A stretch of DNA of 64,000 bases, from assembly GCF_020297055.1 (NCBI RefSeq), contig NZ_JAIXCQ010000017.1:1-64000 (forward strand). The letters are read 5' to 3'. Both the position numbers and the translations under genes were made by a program. This DNA comes from Isoptericola luteus (GTDB lineage: Bacteria; Actinomycetota; Actinomycetes; Actinomycetales; Cellulomonadaceae). The notes under the pieces are model-generated. The model did not search any database. It saw nothing but the letters and a program-made list of their open reading frames with translations, and was not told the DNA's origin. Within the stretch, counting starts at the first letter, position 1; each line of letters begins with the position of its first letter. Shown here one piece after another: positions 26,605 through 35,989 of this stretch.

Positions 26605-26650
26605 CGGGCGTTTGGCCCTCCTTCGGTCGCGAAGGAGGGCCAAACGCCCG
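26605..26650. terminator. 21-bp perfect inverted repeat between convergent genes
   Basis: Arms 26605-26625 and 26630-26650 are exactly complementary with a GTCG loop. It lies between the orphan ATPase gene and the ramB-like gene, which converge here. The right arm is followed by CTCACAAC, as in the hairpin at 14932-15001. Confidence 0.85.
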
Positions 26651-26651
26651 C

Positions 26652-28121
26652 TCACAACCCTTCGGTCGGGGCGTGGCGCTGCAGGAAGGCGAAGACGTCC
26701 GTGTCGTCGACGCCGGGGAACGCGCCGCGCGGCAGCGCCGCGAGGACCTGCTGGTGCATGCGCGCGCTGGGCCAGGCCGCGGCCTCCCAACGTCCGGCGA
26801 GCTCCGCCGGCGGCCGCTGGCAGCAGCCGGGATCGGGGCAGGTCGACGTGCGCCGCACGTGGGTGTCGCGCCCCCGGAACCACTTGGCGTGCGCGTACGG
26901 CACGCCCACGGTGACGGAGAACTGGCGGCCGTCCGCCGCGGTCCCCGTCTGCACCGAGTCCCAGAACGTGCCGGCGGGGGTGTCGGTGTACTGGTAGGAC
27001 TCCGTGGCGCGGTCGCGGCGCGTGAACGCCTCCCGGCCCGCCCACCAGCGGCACACGAGCTGGCCCTCGATGGCGCCCGTGACGTCGCGCGGCAGCGGCA
27101 GGCCGTCGTTCGCGTACCCACGGAACAGGGCGCCGTCGTCCCCGACGCGCAGGAAGTGCAGCGGGATCCCCAGGTGCACCGTCGCGAGGTTCGTCAGCCG
27201 CATGGCCGCGGCCTCGTGCGTCACCCCGAACGCGTCGCGGAAGTCCTCGACGGCGAGGTCCTTGTCCCGCTTGCGCTGCTGCAGGAACTCGACGGCGGTC
27301 GTCTGCGGGATGAGGCACGACGCCGCGAAGTACGTGATCTCGACCCGCTGGCGCAGGAACTCGGCGTAGCTGCGCGGGCGCTCGTGCCCCAGCACCCGGT
27401 GGGCGATCGCCTGCAGCGCGAGCGACCGCAGGCCGTGCCCGCCGGGGATCGACGCCGGCGGCAGGTAGATGCGGCCGTTCCTCAGGTCGGTGACGGACCG
27501 TGCCGACCGCGGCAGGTCGTCCACGTGCAGGAGGGTGAAGCCCATCTGCTCGGCCATGCGCGCCACCGTGCGGTGCGTCAGTGCGCCTGCGCCGTCGTAC
27601 CCCGCCTTGCGGGTCAGGTCCTCGGCGACGGCCTCGAGCTGTGGCAGGTAGTTGTCGCGGTGCTCGCGCTCCTGCCGCAGCTCGGTGTTGGCGCGCCGCG
27701 CCTCCTCGGGGGTGGCGATCGCCTCCTCCGAGCGGCGGGCGAGCTCGTCGTGCAGGCCCACGACCTGCTCCAGCACCGGCATCGGCAGCCGCTGGCTGGG
27801 CTTGATCGCGGGGAGGCCGAGCGCGCCGAACAGCGGACCGCGCTGCGCCCGCTCGAGCGCGATCTCGAGCTGCGCCCGGCGCGACGGCGGCTCGTCCGCC
27901 AGGAGGTCCGGGACCCCGACGTCCAGGGCCGCCGCGATGGACCGCAGCAGCGACAGCCGGGGCTCGCGGCGGCCGTTCTCGACCAGCGACAGCAGGCTCG
28001 GCGCGCAGCCGACCCGCTCCCCCAGGGCGTCGAGCGTCAGGCCGCGTGCCGTCCGGGCGTGCCGGATCCGGCGGCCCAGCGTGATGAGGTCCGGCTCCCC
28101 GGCCGGGTCGTTCGTGGCCAC
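26652..28121 (-). CDS. RamB-type XRE family regulator of acetate/carbon metabolism
   Basis: 489 residues. The N-terminal HTH_XRE domain is GRRIRHARTARGLTLDALGERVGCAPSLLSLVENGRREP. A central ImmA/IrrE-like domain follows, with a degenerate zinc site (AIAHRVLGHERP in place of HExxH). The C-terminal DUF2083 region has conserved cysteines (CPDPGCCQ). This is the architecture of RamB, which senses short-chain acyl-CoA status and controls glyoxylate and acetate genes in Corynebacterium and Mycobacterium. It is divergent from pckG, suggesting control of gluconeogenic entry from acetate. An inverted repeat lies between them. Confidence 0.88.
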   Translation of the reverse strand: MATNDPAGEPDLITLGRRIRHARTARGLTLDALGERVGCAPSLLSLVENGRREPRLSLLRSIAAALDVGVPDLLADEPPSRRAQLEIALERAQRGPLFGALGLPAIKPSQRLPMPVLEQVVGLHDELARRSEEAIATPEEARRANTELRQEREHRDNYLPQLEAVAEDLTRKAGYDGAGALTHRTVARMAEQMGFTLLHVDDLPRSARSVTDLRNGRIYLPPASIPGGHGLRSLALQAIAHRVLGHERPRSYAEFLRQRVEITYFAASCLIPQTTAVEFLQQRKRDKDLAVEDFRDAFGVTHEAAAMRLTNLATVHLGIPLHFLRVGDDGALFRGYANDGLPLPRDVTGAIEGQLVCRWWAGREAFTRRDRATESYQYTDTPAGTFWDSVQTGTAADGRQFSVTVGVPYAHAKWFRGRDTHVRRTSTCPDPGCCQRPPAELAGRWEAAAWPSARMHQQVLAALPRGAFPGVDDTDVFAFLQRHAPTEGL

Positions 28122-28133
28122 GGATTCACGGTA

Positions 28134-28157
28134 CGTGAAGATCGGCGAATCTTCACG
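28134..28157. promoter_or_regulatory. Inverted repeat in the ramB-pckG divergent promoter
   Basis: CGTGAAGAT and ATCTTCACG are perfect 9-bp arms with a 6-bp spacer. It begins 13 bases upstream of the ramB-like start and about 95 bases upstream of pckG. It is a candidate operator for the RamB-type protein or another carbon regulator. Confidence 0.6.
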
Positions 28158-28251
28158 GCCGTTTCGGTCGAAAGGTCGATGGGCTCGGGCTCAGGCTGGA
28201 GGGTGAGCACCGGCAGGCGACGCCGGGCCACGCCGACGGACGGAGCACGAC

Positions 28252-30147
28252 ATGACCATCACCGCTAACCCGCGCCGCACACGCCTGGCGATCGCCGAGC
28301 TCGCTCCCGACGCCGCAGCCGGCGCCGCCAGGAGCACCGCCGCGACGCACACGGACGCGCACGCGTGGGTGGCGGAGGTCGCGGCGCTCACGCAGCCCGA
28401 CGAGGTCGTGTGGTGCGACGGTTCCGCGGCCGAGAAGCAGCGGCTCCTGGACCAGATGGTCACCGCGGGCACGCTCGTCAGGCTCGACGAGGCCAAGCGC
28501 CCGAACTCCTACCTGGCGCGCTCGAACCCGTCCGACGTCGCCCGTGTCGAGGCCCGCACGTTCATCTGCTCCGAGCGCGAGCAGGACGCCGGCCCGACCA
28601 ACAACTGGCGTGACCCGGCCGAGATGCGCGCCGAGCTGGACGACGTCTTCGCAGGCTCGATGCGGGGCCGCACCATGTACGTGGTGCCGTTCTCCATGGG
28701 CCCGGTCGGCGGCCCGATCTCCCAGGTGGGCATCGAGATCACCGACTCGCCGTACGTCGTCGTCTCCATGCACGTCATGACCCGGGTGTCGGCGCGGGTC
28801 CTGGACCTCATCGACGCGGGTCAGCAGTGGGTCCCGGCCGTGCACTCCGTCGGTGCCCCGCTCGCCGAGGGCGAGCCGGACGTGCCGTGGCCGTGCAACG
28901 ACACGAAGTACATCGTCCACTACCCCGAGACCCGCGAGATCTGGTCGTACGGCTCCGGGTACGGCGGCAACGCCCTGCTGGGCAAGAAGTGCTTCGCGCT
29001 GCGCATCGCGTCCGCGATGGCGCGCGACGAGGGCTGGCTGGCCGAGCACATGCTGCTCATCCGCGTCACCTCCCCCGAGGGACGCCCCTACCACGTCGCG
29101 GCGGCGTTCCCCAGCGCCTGCGGCAAGACGAACCTCGCCATGCTCCGGCCCACCATCCCCGGCTGGAAGGTCGAGACCCTGGGCGACGACATCGTCTGGA
29201 TGCGTCCCGGACCCGACGGCCGCCTGCGCGCCATCAACCCGGAGGCCGGGTTCTTCGGCGTCGCGCCGGGCACGGGCGTCGAGACCAACCCGACGGCCAT
29301 CGACACCCTCTCCCACGACGTCATCTTCACCAACGTGGCCCTCACCGACGACGGCGACGTCTGGTGGGAGGGCCTCACGCCCGAGGCGCCGGCGCACCTC
29401 GTCGACTGGCGGGGCGACGACTGGACGCCCGCGTCCGAGACGCCCGCCGCCCACCCGAACTCACGGTTCACCGTCGCCGCGGCCCAGTGCCCGTCCATCG
29501 CGGACACCTGGGAGGACCCCGCCGGGGTGCCCGTCGACGCGATCGTCTTCGGCGGCCGACGCGCCACCAACGTGCCCCTGGTCGCCCAGGCCACGAGCTG
29601 GGAGCACGGCGTCTTCATGGGCGCGACCATCAGCTCCGAGCGCACCGCCGCCGCGGAGGGCACCGTCGGCGAGCTGCGCCGGGACCCGTTCGCGATGATG
29701 CCGTTCTGCGGCTACAACATGGCCGACCACTGGTCGCACTGGCTGAGCGTGGGGCAGGGCCTCGACGCGGACAAGCGCCCCAAGGTGTTCCAGGTGAACT
29801 GGTTCCGCAAGGACGCCGACGGCTCCTTCCTGTGGCCGGGGTTCGGCGAGAACTCCCGCGTCATCGAGTGGATCGTCACGCAGATCGACCGCGCGCGGGG
29901 CCTGCGCACGGACGCCGGCGCCGTCCACTCGCCCGTCGGCCTGCTCCCCGCGCCGGGCGCGCTGAACACGGCCGGCCTCGACCTGTCCGACGACGTCCTC
30001 GCCGCACTGTTCGCCGTCCCGACCGAGCAGGTCCGCGCGGAGGCCGACCTCACCGCCGAGTTCTTCGCCACCTTCGACGGCCGCGTGCCCGACCAGCTCT
30101 GGGGGCAGCTCGGCCAGCTCAAGGACCGGCTCGACGCGCAGGCCTGA
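28252..30147 (+). CDS. pckG: Phosphoenolpyruvate carboxykinase (GTP)
   Basis: Converts oxaloacetate and GTP to PEP and CO2, the first step of gluconeogenesis. The 631 residues fit the GTP-dependent class. Visible are the P-loop FPSACGKTN with its active-site Cys, the upstream [18 protein letters not shown], and [21 protein letters not shown] is in the C-terminal half. The ATG at 28252 has GGAGCAC upstream. It is divergent from a RamB-type regulator, which fits control by acetate/acyl-CoA supply. Confidence 0.97.
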   Translation: MTITANPRRTRLAIAELAPDAAAGAARSTAATHTDAHAWVAEVAALTQPDEVVWCDGSAAEKQRLLDQMVTAGTLVRLDEAKRPNSYLARSNPSDVARVEARTFICSEREQDAGPTNNWRDPAEMRAELDDVFAGSMRGRTMYVVPFSMGPVGGPISQVGIEITDSPYVVVSMHVMTRVSARVLDLIDAGQQWVPAVHSVGAPLAEGEPDVPWPCNDTKYIVHYPETREIWSYGSGYGGNALLGKKCFALRIASAMARDEGWLAEHMLLIRVTSPEGRPYHVAAAFPSACGKTNLAMLRPTIPGWKVETLGDDIVWMRPGPDGRLRAINPEAGFFGVAPGTGVETNPTAIDTLSHDVIFTNVALTDDGDVWWEGLTPEAPAHLVDWRGDDWTPASETPAAHPNSRFTVAAAQCPSIADTWEDPAGVPVDAIVFGGRRATNVPLVAQATSWEHGVFMGATISSERTAAAEGTVGELRRDPFAMMPFCGYNMADHWSHWLSVGQGLDADKRPKVFQVNWFRKDADGSFLWPGFGENSRVIEWIVTQIDRARGLRTDAGAVHSPVGLLPAPGALNTAGLDLSDDVLAALFAVPTEQVRAEADLTAEFFATFDGRVPDQLWGQLGQLKDRLDAQA

Positions 30148-30166
30148 GCCGCCCGCCCGCCTGTCC

Positions 30167-31150
30167 TCAGAGCAGCTGGTCCCTGCGCCCGCGCAGCACC
30201 AGCACGGCGGCCAGCACCCCGCCCGCGACGAGCAGCGTGCCCGGGTCCGCGGCTGATGGAGCATCCTCCTGCGACGCCGCGGCCTGGGCGCCCTCGGACG
30301 CCGGGTCCGTCTCGTCGGCCCCGGCGTCCGTCGTGTCGCCATCCTGCCGCGCCACCGCCGCCGGTCCGGTCGTCCGACGGCGGTCGTCGCCGCCGCCCGC
30401 CCGCTCGGTGTCGCGCTCGGTGTCGCGCTCGGTGTCGCGCTCGGTGTCGCGCTCGGTGTCCTTCGTGGTCCGGCGCTCGTCCTCGCGCGACGCCGGCGGT
30501 TGCCGCGTCTCGGTCTTCTCGTCGGTCTCGTCGGTCTCGTCGGTCTTGTCGGTCTCGTCGGGCACCGTCCCGTCGGGCACCGTCTCGTCAGGCACCGTCC
30601 CGTCGGGCACCGTCCCGTCGGGCACCGTCCCGTCGGGCACCGTCCCGTCGGGAGCGCCGGGGGCCGGGTCGGCGTCCCCCTCCCCCGGCTCGGTGTCCTG
30701 ATCGGGAGCGGCCGGCATCTCGGTCCCGGGGGCTCCCGGCACGGGCTCCGACGGGTCGGTCGTCCCCGGCGCGCTCTCGGAGCCGCCGGGCGCCCCGGGC
30801 CCCTCGGCGCCGTCCGGCACCGAGGGGTCTGCGGGGTCTGCGGGGTCTGCGGGGTCTGCGGGGTCTGCGGGACCTCCGGGGTCACCAGAATCGTCCGGAT
30901 CACCGGAACCGTCCGGGTCACCGGTGCCGTCGGGGTCCGCGGGGGCGGTCGGCTCCGGCACCGGATCGGTCTGGCAGGCGCCGTCCGCCCCGGGCACGAA
31001 GACGGCCGTGGCGGTCCCGGTCACGTCGTGCCCGGTCACGGTGCAGACGCCCTCTGAGGAGCCGGCGGCGTGCGCGGGGTGCGCCGGCGCGAGCACCCCG
31101 AGGAGGGCGACCGCCAGCGCGGCCGTGAGGGTCGGCAAGGTTCGCTTCAT
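30167..31150 (-). CDS. Secreted, repeat-rich cell-surface protein of unknown function
   Basis: 327 residues from the ATG at 31150. A signal peptide (MKRTLPTLTAALAVALLGV ending in AHA-A) leads to a short Cys-containing segment. Long low-complexity blocks follow: Pro/Asp/Gly-rich, PAD repeats, VPDGT repeats, TDE repeats and DTER repeats. One C-terminal hydrophobic segment (GTLLVAGGVLAAVLVL) with RGRRDQLL after it would anchor it. No LPXTG motif is seen. It probably spans or decorates the cell envelope. A GCATAGG box lies 65 bases upstream of the start, as before several flagellar units. Confidence 0.75.
   Translation of the reverse strand: MKRTLPTLTAALAVALLGVLAPAHPAHAAGSSEGVCTVTGHDVTGTATAVFVPGADGACQTDPVPEPTAPADPDGTGDPDGSGDPDDSGDPGGPADPADPADPADPADPSVPDGAEGPGAPGGSESAPGTTDPSEPVPGAPGTEMPAAPDQDTEPGEGDADPAPGAPDGTVPDGTVPDGTVPDGTVPDETVPDGTVPDETDKTDETDETDEKTETRQPPASREDERRTTKDTERDTERDTERDTERDTERAGGGDDRRRTTGPAAVARQDGDTTDAGADETDPASEGAQAAASQEDAPSAADPGTLLVAGGVLAAVLVLRGRRDQLL
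30404..30870. repeat. Three in-frame tandem repeat arrays in the surface protein gene
   Basis: CTCGGTGTCGCG (12 bp) repeats about four and three-quarter times at 30404-30460 (DTER). A 15-bp GTCGGGCACCGTCCC unit repeats about seven times between roughly 30550 and 30655 (VPDGT). GGGTCTGCG (9 bp) repeats about five times near 30826-30870 (PAD). All units are multiples of three. Confidence 0.9.
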
Positions 31151-31214
31151 GGTGGTGCGGGCTGCTGCCCGTCTCCTCTCCGGCGTCTGACGCCGCGTCC
31201 CGGGGGTCGCCACC

Positions 31215-31221
31215 CCTATGC
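31215..31221 (-). promoter_or_regulatory. GCATAGG box upstream of the surface protein gene
   Basis: Minus strand reads GCCGCGCATAGGGG. It shares GCATAGG with boxes upstream of csrA, flhA, fliM and flgB. The box is 65 bases before the start codon. Function is inferred from recurrence only. Confidence 0.4.
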
Positions 31222-31375
31222 GCGGCAGTCGCGAACAGCCGGTCGGTCAGGCGCTTCCCCGAGAATCCTCAGGCTTGCTCGCCTAAGGTGAGACCGAAGT
31301 GGCTCGGTGTCGGTCACCGGGAGGGCACAGTCGCCCGACGGGACCGGCGCTGCAGGGGGAGAGCTCGGAGGGGGT

Positions 31376-33997
31376 ATGCCAGAACCTGAGGAGAGGAGCT
31401 TTCGCCTGTACGGCGCCCCGCGGGCGCAGCAACGAAAGCTCGGGCGCGAACGCCTGCTGGACCGGCTCGACGCCGACGCCGCGCTGCGCGTGGTGCGCGG
31501 CCCTTCGGGCAGCGGGAAGACGGCCCTCCTGGCGGAGTGGGCTCGACGGCGGGACGCCACGGGCGTGTGGTTCACGGCCCCGCCCAGCACCAGCCGGGCC
31601 GAGCTGTGGCGCGCGATCGCGCAGCGCGCCGCCCGGGCGACGCTGGACCATGTGACGACGAAGCCGCTTCCTGACCACGCCGACACCGACGACCTGTTCG
31701 AGTGGCTGGCGGAGGCCGCCCTGTCGACGCGGCGCGAGGTGCTCGTCGTCATCGACGACTACCACCAGGTCACGGAGGCCGAGGTGCACGCCGACGTGCT
31801 CAACCTCCTGAGGTCGTGCCCGAACCTGTCGATCGCCGTCGCGACGCGGGTGGCGTCCCCGCTGGAGGCCCCGGCCATCGGGCTCGAGCTGGAGCGCACC
31901 GTCATCACCGCCGAGCAGCTTCCCCTCACCCCCGACGAGACGGCCGCCGTGCTGCGCAACGCGGGGCTGGACCTCGACCCCGCCGACGCCTACGTGCGCA
32001 CGGGTGGCCAGCCGCTGTACCTACGGGTGGCCATGCTGGCCGCCGAGATGGCCGGCTCGCACGGCACGCCGGGGCACGTGCAGGTGGCCGACGAGCTGCT
32101 GCGCACCGCCGTCGACAAGCAGCTCGAGGGCCCGTCACGCGCACAGCTCGAGCAGCTCCTCCTGCGGTGCGCCGTCCCGGAGGTCCTCACCGGCGAGCTC
32201 GCGGTGTCCCTCACCCGCACCCCGGCGGCCATCGAGCTGCTGTCCATGCTGGAGGAGCGCGGGCTCGGGACGTGGGAACGCCGTCCGGTGGGCCGGGTCT
32301 TCGTCCTCTTCCCCGTGGTGCGGTCGCTGGTGCTCGACACGGCGCGGCTCGAGCTCGCCGACGAGATCGCCCGGATCGAGGAGGCGACGGCGCGCTGGTA
32401 CATGGCCAACGGCTACCCGGTCCAGGCGCTGCGGCACGCGATCAACGCGGGTGCGCTCGACGTGGCGTCCGCGGTGGTGGGGCGCTACTGGGTGGAGCTG
32501 ATCGAGCCGCGGCCCCTCGACCAGCTCACCGCGCTCAAGCGGGTCTCGCGTGCCGACCTGCGGCGCTGGCCGCTGCTGTCCGGCGCCCTCGCGATCCACC
32601 TCGACAGCGTGCCCGGGGGGCGCGACGAGGCGATCGACCTGTACCGCCTCACCCTGGCGACGCTCAGGCCGCGGGTCCGTGCCACCGGGATCGGTGAACG
32701 CCTGGTGCTCGAGGTGCTGGAGAGCGTCGCGCTGCGCAGCACGGGCGCGAACAAGCGGGCGCTGGCCCCGGCGCGCCTCGCGCGCAGGACGATCGACGAG
32801 CTGGACGTGCACGAGCACCGCCGGCTGATACCGGAGATCCCGCGGCTGCGCGCGGAGGTCGCGCTGTCCCTCGCCCGGGGCGGCGAGGCCGACGAGGCGC
32901 TCGCCGTCCTCGAGGACCTGGGCGACTCCCCCACCGAGAACCCCCGCACGCTGTACGGGCTCTCGCTGCGGGCGCTCCTCCGCGTGATGCGCGGGGACAT
33001 GCCCGACGCGCAGCGCGACCTCGAGATCATCGACGCGTCACCGCTCGAGGAGGTGCACGCCGGGCGGGACCACGACCTCTACCGCCTCGCCCGCGCGTTC
33101 GTGTGCGTCGAGCGGTTCGACGCCCGCGCGGCGCAGGCGCACGTCGACATCATGCGGCCGCACCTCGCGACGCTCGAGACCAGGCCGATGTTCGCCTACG
33201 TGCAGTCGCTCATCGACCTCGTCTCCTTCGAGGCGGCGCTCGGCTCCGAACGGCTGCGTCGCTACGTCGCCGCGGACCGGGGGCGGCAGCGCATCTCGAC
33301 GGCCAACAGCGAGCAGCTCGCGTACTCGGCAGGACTGCTCAACCTCGCGCGCGGCCGCGTGGGGGCCGTGCACGCCAGCCTGCGCGCGGCGTCGTCCCGC
33401 TCCCCGCTGACATGGCTGCAGCGCGCGCACGTCGCGCTCCTCACCGAGCACTGGCAGTCGGCCGCCGAGGTGCTCGTCGAGCACCTTCCGCCCCCCGGCG
33501 CCTCCCCGCGGTATCGCGCCGCGCATACGATGCTGTTCGCCGCGGCGCTCACCCGCTCCGGGCAGGAGACGCGGGCACGCGACACGCTCGGCAAGCTCGC
33601 CGCGATCACGGCGGACCGTGAGCTGACCTTCGTCTTCGCGCTCCCCGCCAGGCGCGAGCTTCTCGAGCTCGCCGAGCTCGCCGACCGCAGCCACGACCAG
33701 ACGGCACAGCGGGTCATCGCCGCGGCCGAGCCCGTCCCGGAGCTCTTCGCCGCGATGGTGGACCTGAAGCAGCCCCTGACGGACCGCGAGGTCGTGGTGC
33801 TCGACACGCTGATGCGCCACGCCACGGCGGCCGAGATCTCGCAGGATCTCACGGTGTCGGTGAACACGGTCAAGAGCCAGCTGCGGTCGATCTACCGCAA
33901 GCTCGGCGTCCGGCGGCGCGAGGACGCGCTCGCCAAGGGGCTGGACCTGGGCATCATCATGCCCGAGCACCTGGACACCTCCGGGGCCGCCCGCTGA
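31376..33997 (+). CDS. Large ATP-binding LuxR-type regulator (MalT/LAL-like)
   Basis: 873 residues from the ATG at 31376, preceded by GGAGGGGG. An N-terminal STAND-type ATPase shows Walker A GPSGSGKT (about residue 42) and VLVVIDDYHQV as Walker B. A long helical repeat region of TPR character follows. The C-terminal LuxR HTH is LTDREVVVLDTLMRHATAAEISQDLTVSVNTVKSQLRSIYRKLGV. Such proteins activate transcription on binding ligand and ATP. Its target is not shown; it lies near the flagellar cluster and beside a sigma-like gene, so a role in motility control is possible. Confidence 0.88.
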   Translation: MPEPEERSFRLYGAPRAQQRKLGRERLLDRLDADAALRVVRGPSGSGKTALLAEWARRRDATGVWFTAPPSTSRAELWRAIAQRAARATLDHVTTKPLPDHADTDDLFEWLAEAALSTRREVLVVIDDYHQVTEAEVHADVLNLLRSCPNLSIAVATRVASPLEAPAIGLELERTVITAEQLPLTPDETAAVLRNAGLDLDPADAYVRTGGQPLYLRVAMLAAEMAGSHGTPGHVQVADELLRTAVDKQLEGPSRAQLEQLLLRCAVPEVLTGELAVSLTRTPAAIELLSMLEERGLGTWERRPVGRVFVLFPVVRSLVLDTARLELADEIARIEEATARWYMANGYPVQALRHAINAGALDVASAVVGRYWVELIEPRPLDQLTALKRVSRADLRRWPLLSGALAIHLDSVPGGRDEAIDLYRLTLATLRPRVRATGIGERLVLEVLESVALRSTGANKRALAPARLARRTIDELDVHEHRRLIPEIPRLRAEVALSLARGGEADEALAVLEDLGDSPTENPRTLYGLSLRALLRVMRGDMPDAQRDLEIIDASPLEEVHAGRDHDLYRLARAFVCVERFDARAAQAHVDIMRPHLATLETRPMFAYVQSLIDLVSFEAALGSERLRRYVAADRGRQRISTANSEQLAYSAGLLNLARGRVGAVHASLRAASSRSPLTWLQRAHVALLTEHWQSAAEVLVEHLPPPGASPRYRAAHTMLFAAALTRSGQETRARDTLGKLAAITADRELTFVFALPARRELLELAELADRSHDQTAQRVIAAAEPVPELFAAMVDLKQPLTDREVVVLDTLMRHATAAEISQDLTVSVNTVKSQLRSIYRKLGVRRREDALAKGLDLGIIMPEHLDTSGAAR

Positions 33998-34022
33998 CAC
34001 CTGACCTGCGAGCCGCGGCGGC

Positions 34023-34637
34023 TCAGACGACGTCGTCGACGATCTTGGCCGACGCCCGCATCTGCTGGTGCGCCTGGTCGTCGTCCAGCTCTCCTCCGCC
34101 CGCGATCAGCGCCGCGCGGCGCAGCCACGAGAACACGACGAGGACGGGGTAGTTGTCCTCCCCGAGGTAGGCGCGGCGCCGCCAGGTGGCCCAGGTGACG
34201 GCACGGACCAGCAGCGGGACCGGGTCCTCGAACCCGCTCGCGTCGTGCGCCGCGCTCTCCCACCCGTGCACGCAGGCGCGCATGAGGCGGGCGGCGTCCC
34301 GCCCGAGCGGCCGCGCCAGCGCCGCGAGCCCGATGTCCTCACGGATCTCGGTGGCCTCGGTCGGGACGAGGTCGAGCCCGTCCCGGTACGACCCGAAGGT
34401 CTCGGGGTCGAGGTGGCGCCACGGGTCCTGGTCGGGGAGGGAGTCGAGCAGGTCGGTCAGCGTCCCGGCGAGCAGGGTGACGGCGCGCAGCCGCTCGCTC
34501 CTGGCCTGGAGGCGCATGGCTTCCAGGTCGGCGACGCGGTCGTAAGGGTCCAGCAGGGGTTCGACGAGACCGACCCCCCAGGCGGCCCACGTGGCGTCGT
34601 CCCACACGCTCGTGGCGCCGTCCCCGGGCTGACTCAT
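34023..34637 (-). CDS. Protein of unknown function
   Basis: 204 residues from the ATG at 34637; the frame is open to 34661. It is soluble and mostly helical, rich in Trp/Arg/Leu/Asp, with SERLRAVTLLAGTLTDLLDSLPDQDPW and AVTWATWRRRAYLGEDNYPVL as its most distinctive segments. No family is recognised. It is convergent with the LuxR-type gene (25-base gap) and divergent from the sigma-like gene across 205 bases, in which no clear operator was seen. Confidence 0.65.
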   Translation of the reverse strand: MSQPGDGATSVWDDATWAAWGVGLVEPLLDPYDRVADLEAMRLQARSERLRAVTLLAGTLTDLLDSLPDQDPWRHLDPETFGSYRDGLDLVPTEATEIREDIGLAALARPLGRDAARLMRACVHGWESAAHDASGFEDPVPLLVRAVTWATWRRRAYLGEDNYPVLVVFSWLRRAALIAGGGELDDDQAHQQMRASAKIVDDVV

Positions 34638-34842
34638 CGCGGAGACCGCGACGACACGCACGGCGTCTCGGTCACGGCTCCACCTCCTGCTCTCGTCTCA
34701 CGCCACCCATCGGTGGGCCCCGGCAAGCGAGTGTATCCACCAGGGCAGACACGGTACGAGCCCCCGGGGTACCCCGCCAGGGTGAACCGCAGTGTGAAAG
34801 TGGCGGCAGAAGGGCGACGAGAGCACATCCCGACCACAGACT

Positions 34843-35850
34843 GTGAGCGTGAACATTCCGTCCGTCCCCAGCACGCGCACAGGCGCGGCCCAGGAGCGGC
34901 GTCGGTGCGCCCCCTGGGTGGGGGCCGACGACCAGCGCCACGCCGACCCGGTCCTGGCCCAGGTCGAGCGCATCGTGGCCCTCGACGACGCCGCCTACCC
35001 GGCCGCGCTCACCGAGTTCCTCGCCGCGCACCGCCCGCACTGGCGACGGATCGCCGCCCGCCTGTGCCGCACGAGCTCCGTGCCGGCGAGCCAGCACCTG
35101 GACGACGTCGAGGCGATCGTCGCCGAGACCGTGTGGGAGATGATCGAGCGCTCCCGGCGCGAGGCGACGTTCCTGGCCACGATGCGCTCCTTCATGGCGA
35201 TCGTCGTGTACACGGCGCGCCCCAAGGTGCGCTCGTTCCTGGACCACGCGACCGCCCCCGCCTCCGGCATGGTGTCGGCGCAGCGGCGCCGTCGTGAGCT
35301 CGCCCGGACCCGGGCCGAGCTCGCCGCCGTCCGCGGGAGCACCCCGAGCGTCACGGAGGCCGTGCGAGCCACGAACGAACGGCTCGGGGCCGCCCGCGCG
35401 GACAGCGCCCGGCAGGGCATGGTCGTGAGCGAGGCCGACGAGCTGGTGCTGCGGGGGACGCTGTCCTTCGACGAGGCGCTGGACTCCGACCAGCTGGTCG
35501 TCACCGCGCCCGACGGCGCGCTGCACCCCCTCGACGTGCCGGTGCTCCTGCGCCAGGTGGTCGAGGCCGCCCGTGCGGAGCACCCGGTGCGGGGGCGTGT
35601 CGCCTCGCTGTGGATGTCGGAGGCGTACGGCAACGGACCGATCCCGGGCCAGGACACCGTCGTGTGGATCGCCCGGACGCTGGGGCTCACGCGCCGCGCC
35701 GCCCTGTCCCACGTGGACCGGGTCCGTGAGATCGCTGCGGAGCGCCTGCGCGACATGGGCATCGAGGCGGAGGACGACCGGGCCACGGCGGCCCACGTCG
35801 ATGCTCCGCCGGGCCGAGCGGCCTGGGCCGCCGGCATGGCTCACGCCTGA
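34843..35850 (+). CDS. Sigma-70-like DNA-binding protein
   Basis: 335 residues, GTG start at 34843. The region from WRRIAARLCRTSS through LDDVEAIVAETVWEMIERS to MRSFMAIVVYTARPKVRSFLDHA resembles sigma region 2. GSTPSVTEAVRATNERLG resembles region 3. DTVVWIARTLGLTRRAALSHVDRVREIAAERL is a region-4-like HTH. About 55 acidic and hydrophobic residues separate the last two, longer than in normal sigma factors. It may be a divergent sigma factor or regulator. A membrane protein gene follows by 139 bases on the same strand and could be its partner. Sequence divergence makes the sigma assignment tentative. Confidence 0.55.
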   Translation: MSVNIPSVPSTRTGAAQERRRCAPWVGADDQRHADPVLAQVERIVALDDAAYPAALTEFLAAHRPHWRRIAARLCRTSSVPASQHLDDVEAIVAETVWEMIERSRREATFLATMRSFMAIVVYTARPKVRSFLDHATAPASGMVSAQRRRRELARTRAELAAVRGSTPSVTEAVRATNERLGAARADSARQGMVVSEADELVLRGTLSFDEALDSDQLVVTAPDGALHPLDVPVLLRQVVEAARAEHPVRGRVASLWMSEAYGNGPIPGQDTVVWIARTLGLTRRAALSHVDRVREIAAERLRDMGIEAEDDRATAAHVDAPPGRAAWAAGMAHA

Positions 35851-35989
35851 GGGCGGGGCTCGTAGGCAGGCACCACCGCGGTCCGTCCGGCACACGCCGG
35901 CCAGGCGGATGATCGAACGCACCGTGGGCGCTTCCACGGACAGGGACACGGCCGCGGGGGCGGACGACACAGGGGACGGGGATCCATCG

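Noticed and set aside
30167-31150. Sortase-anchored LPXTG surface protein
   Set aside because: The protein has a signal peptide and a C-terminal hydrophobic segment but no LPXTG-like motif before it.
35909-35989. N-terminal extension of the Lys/Ser-rich membrane protein from an earlier ATG
   Set aside because: The extension is in frame but has no properly spaced ribosome site; the ATG at 35990 follows a GGGGACGGGG stretch. The choice is not certain.
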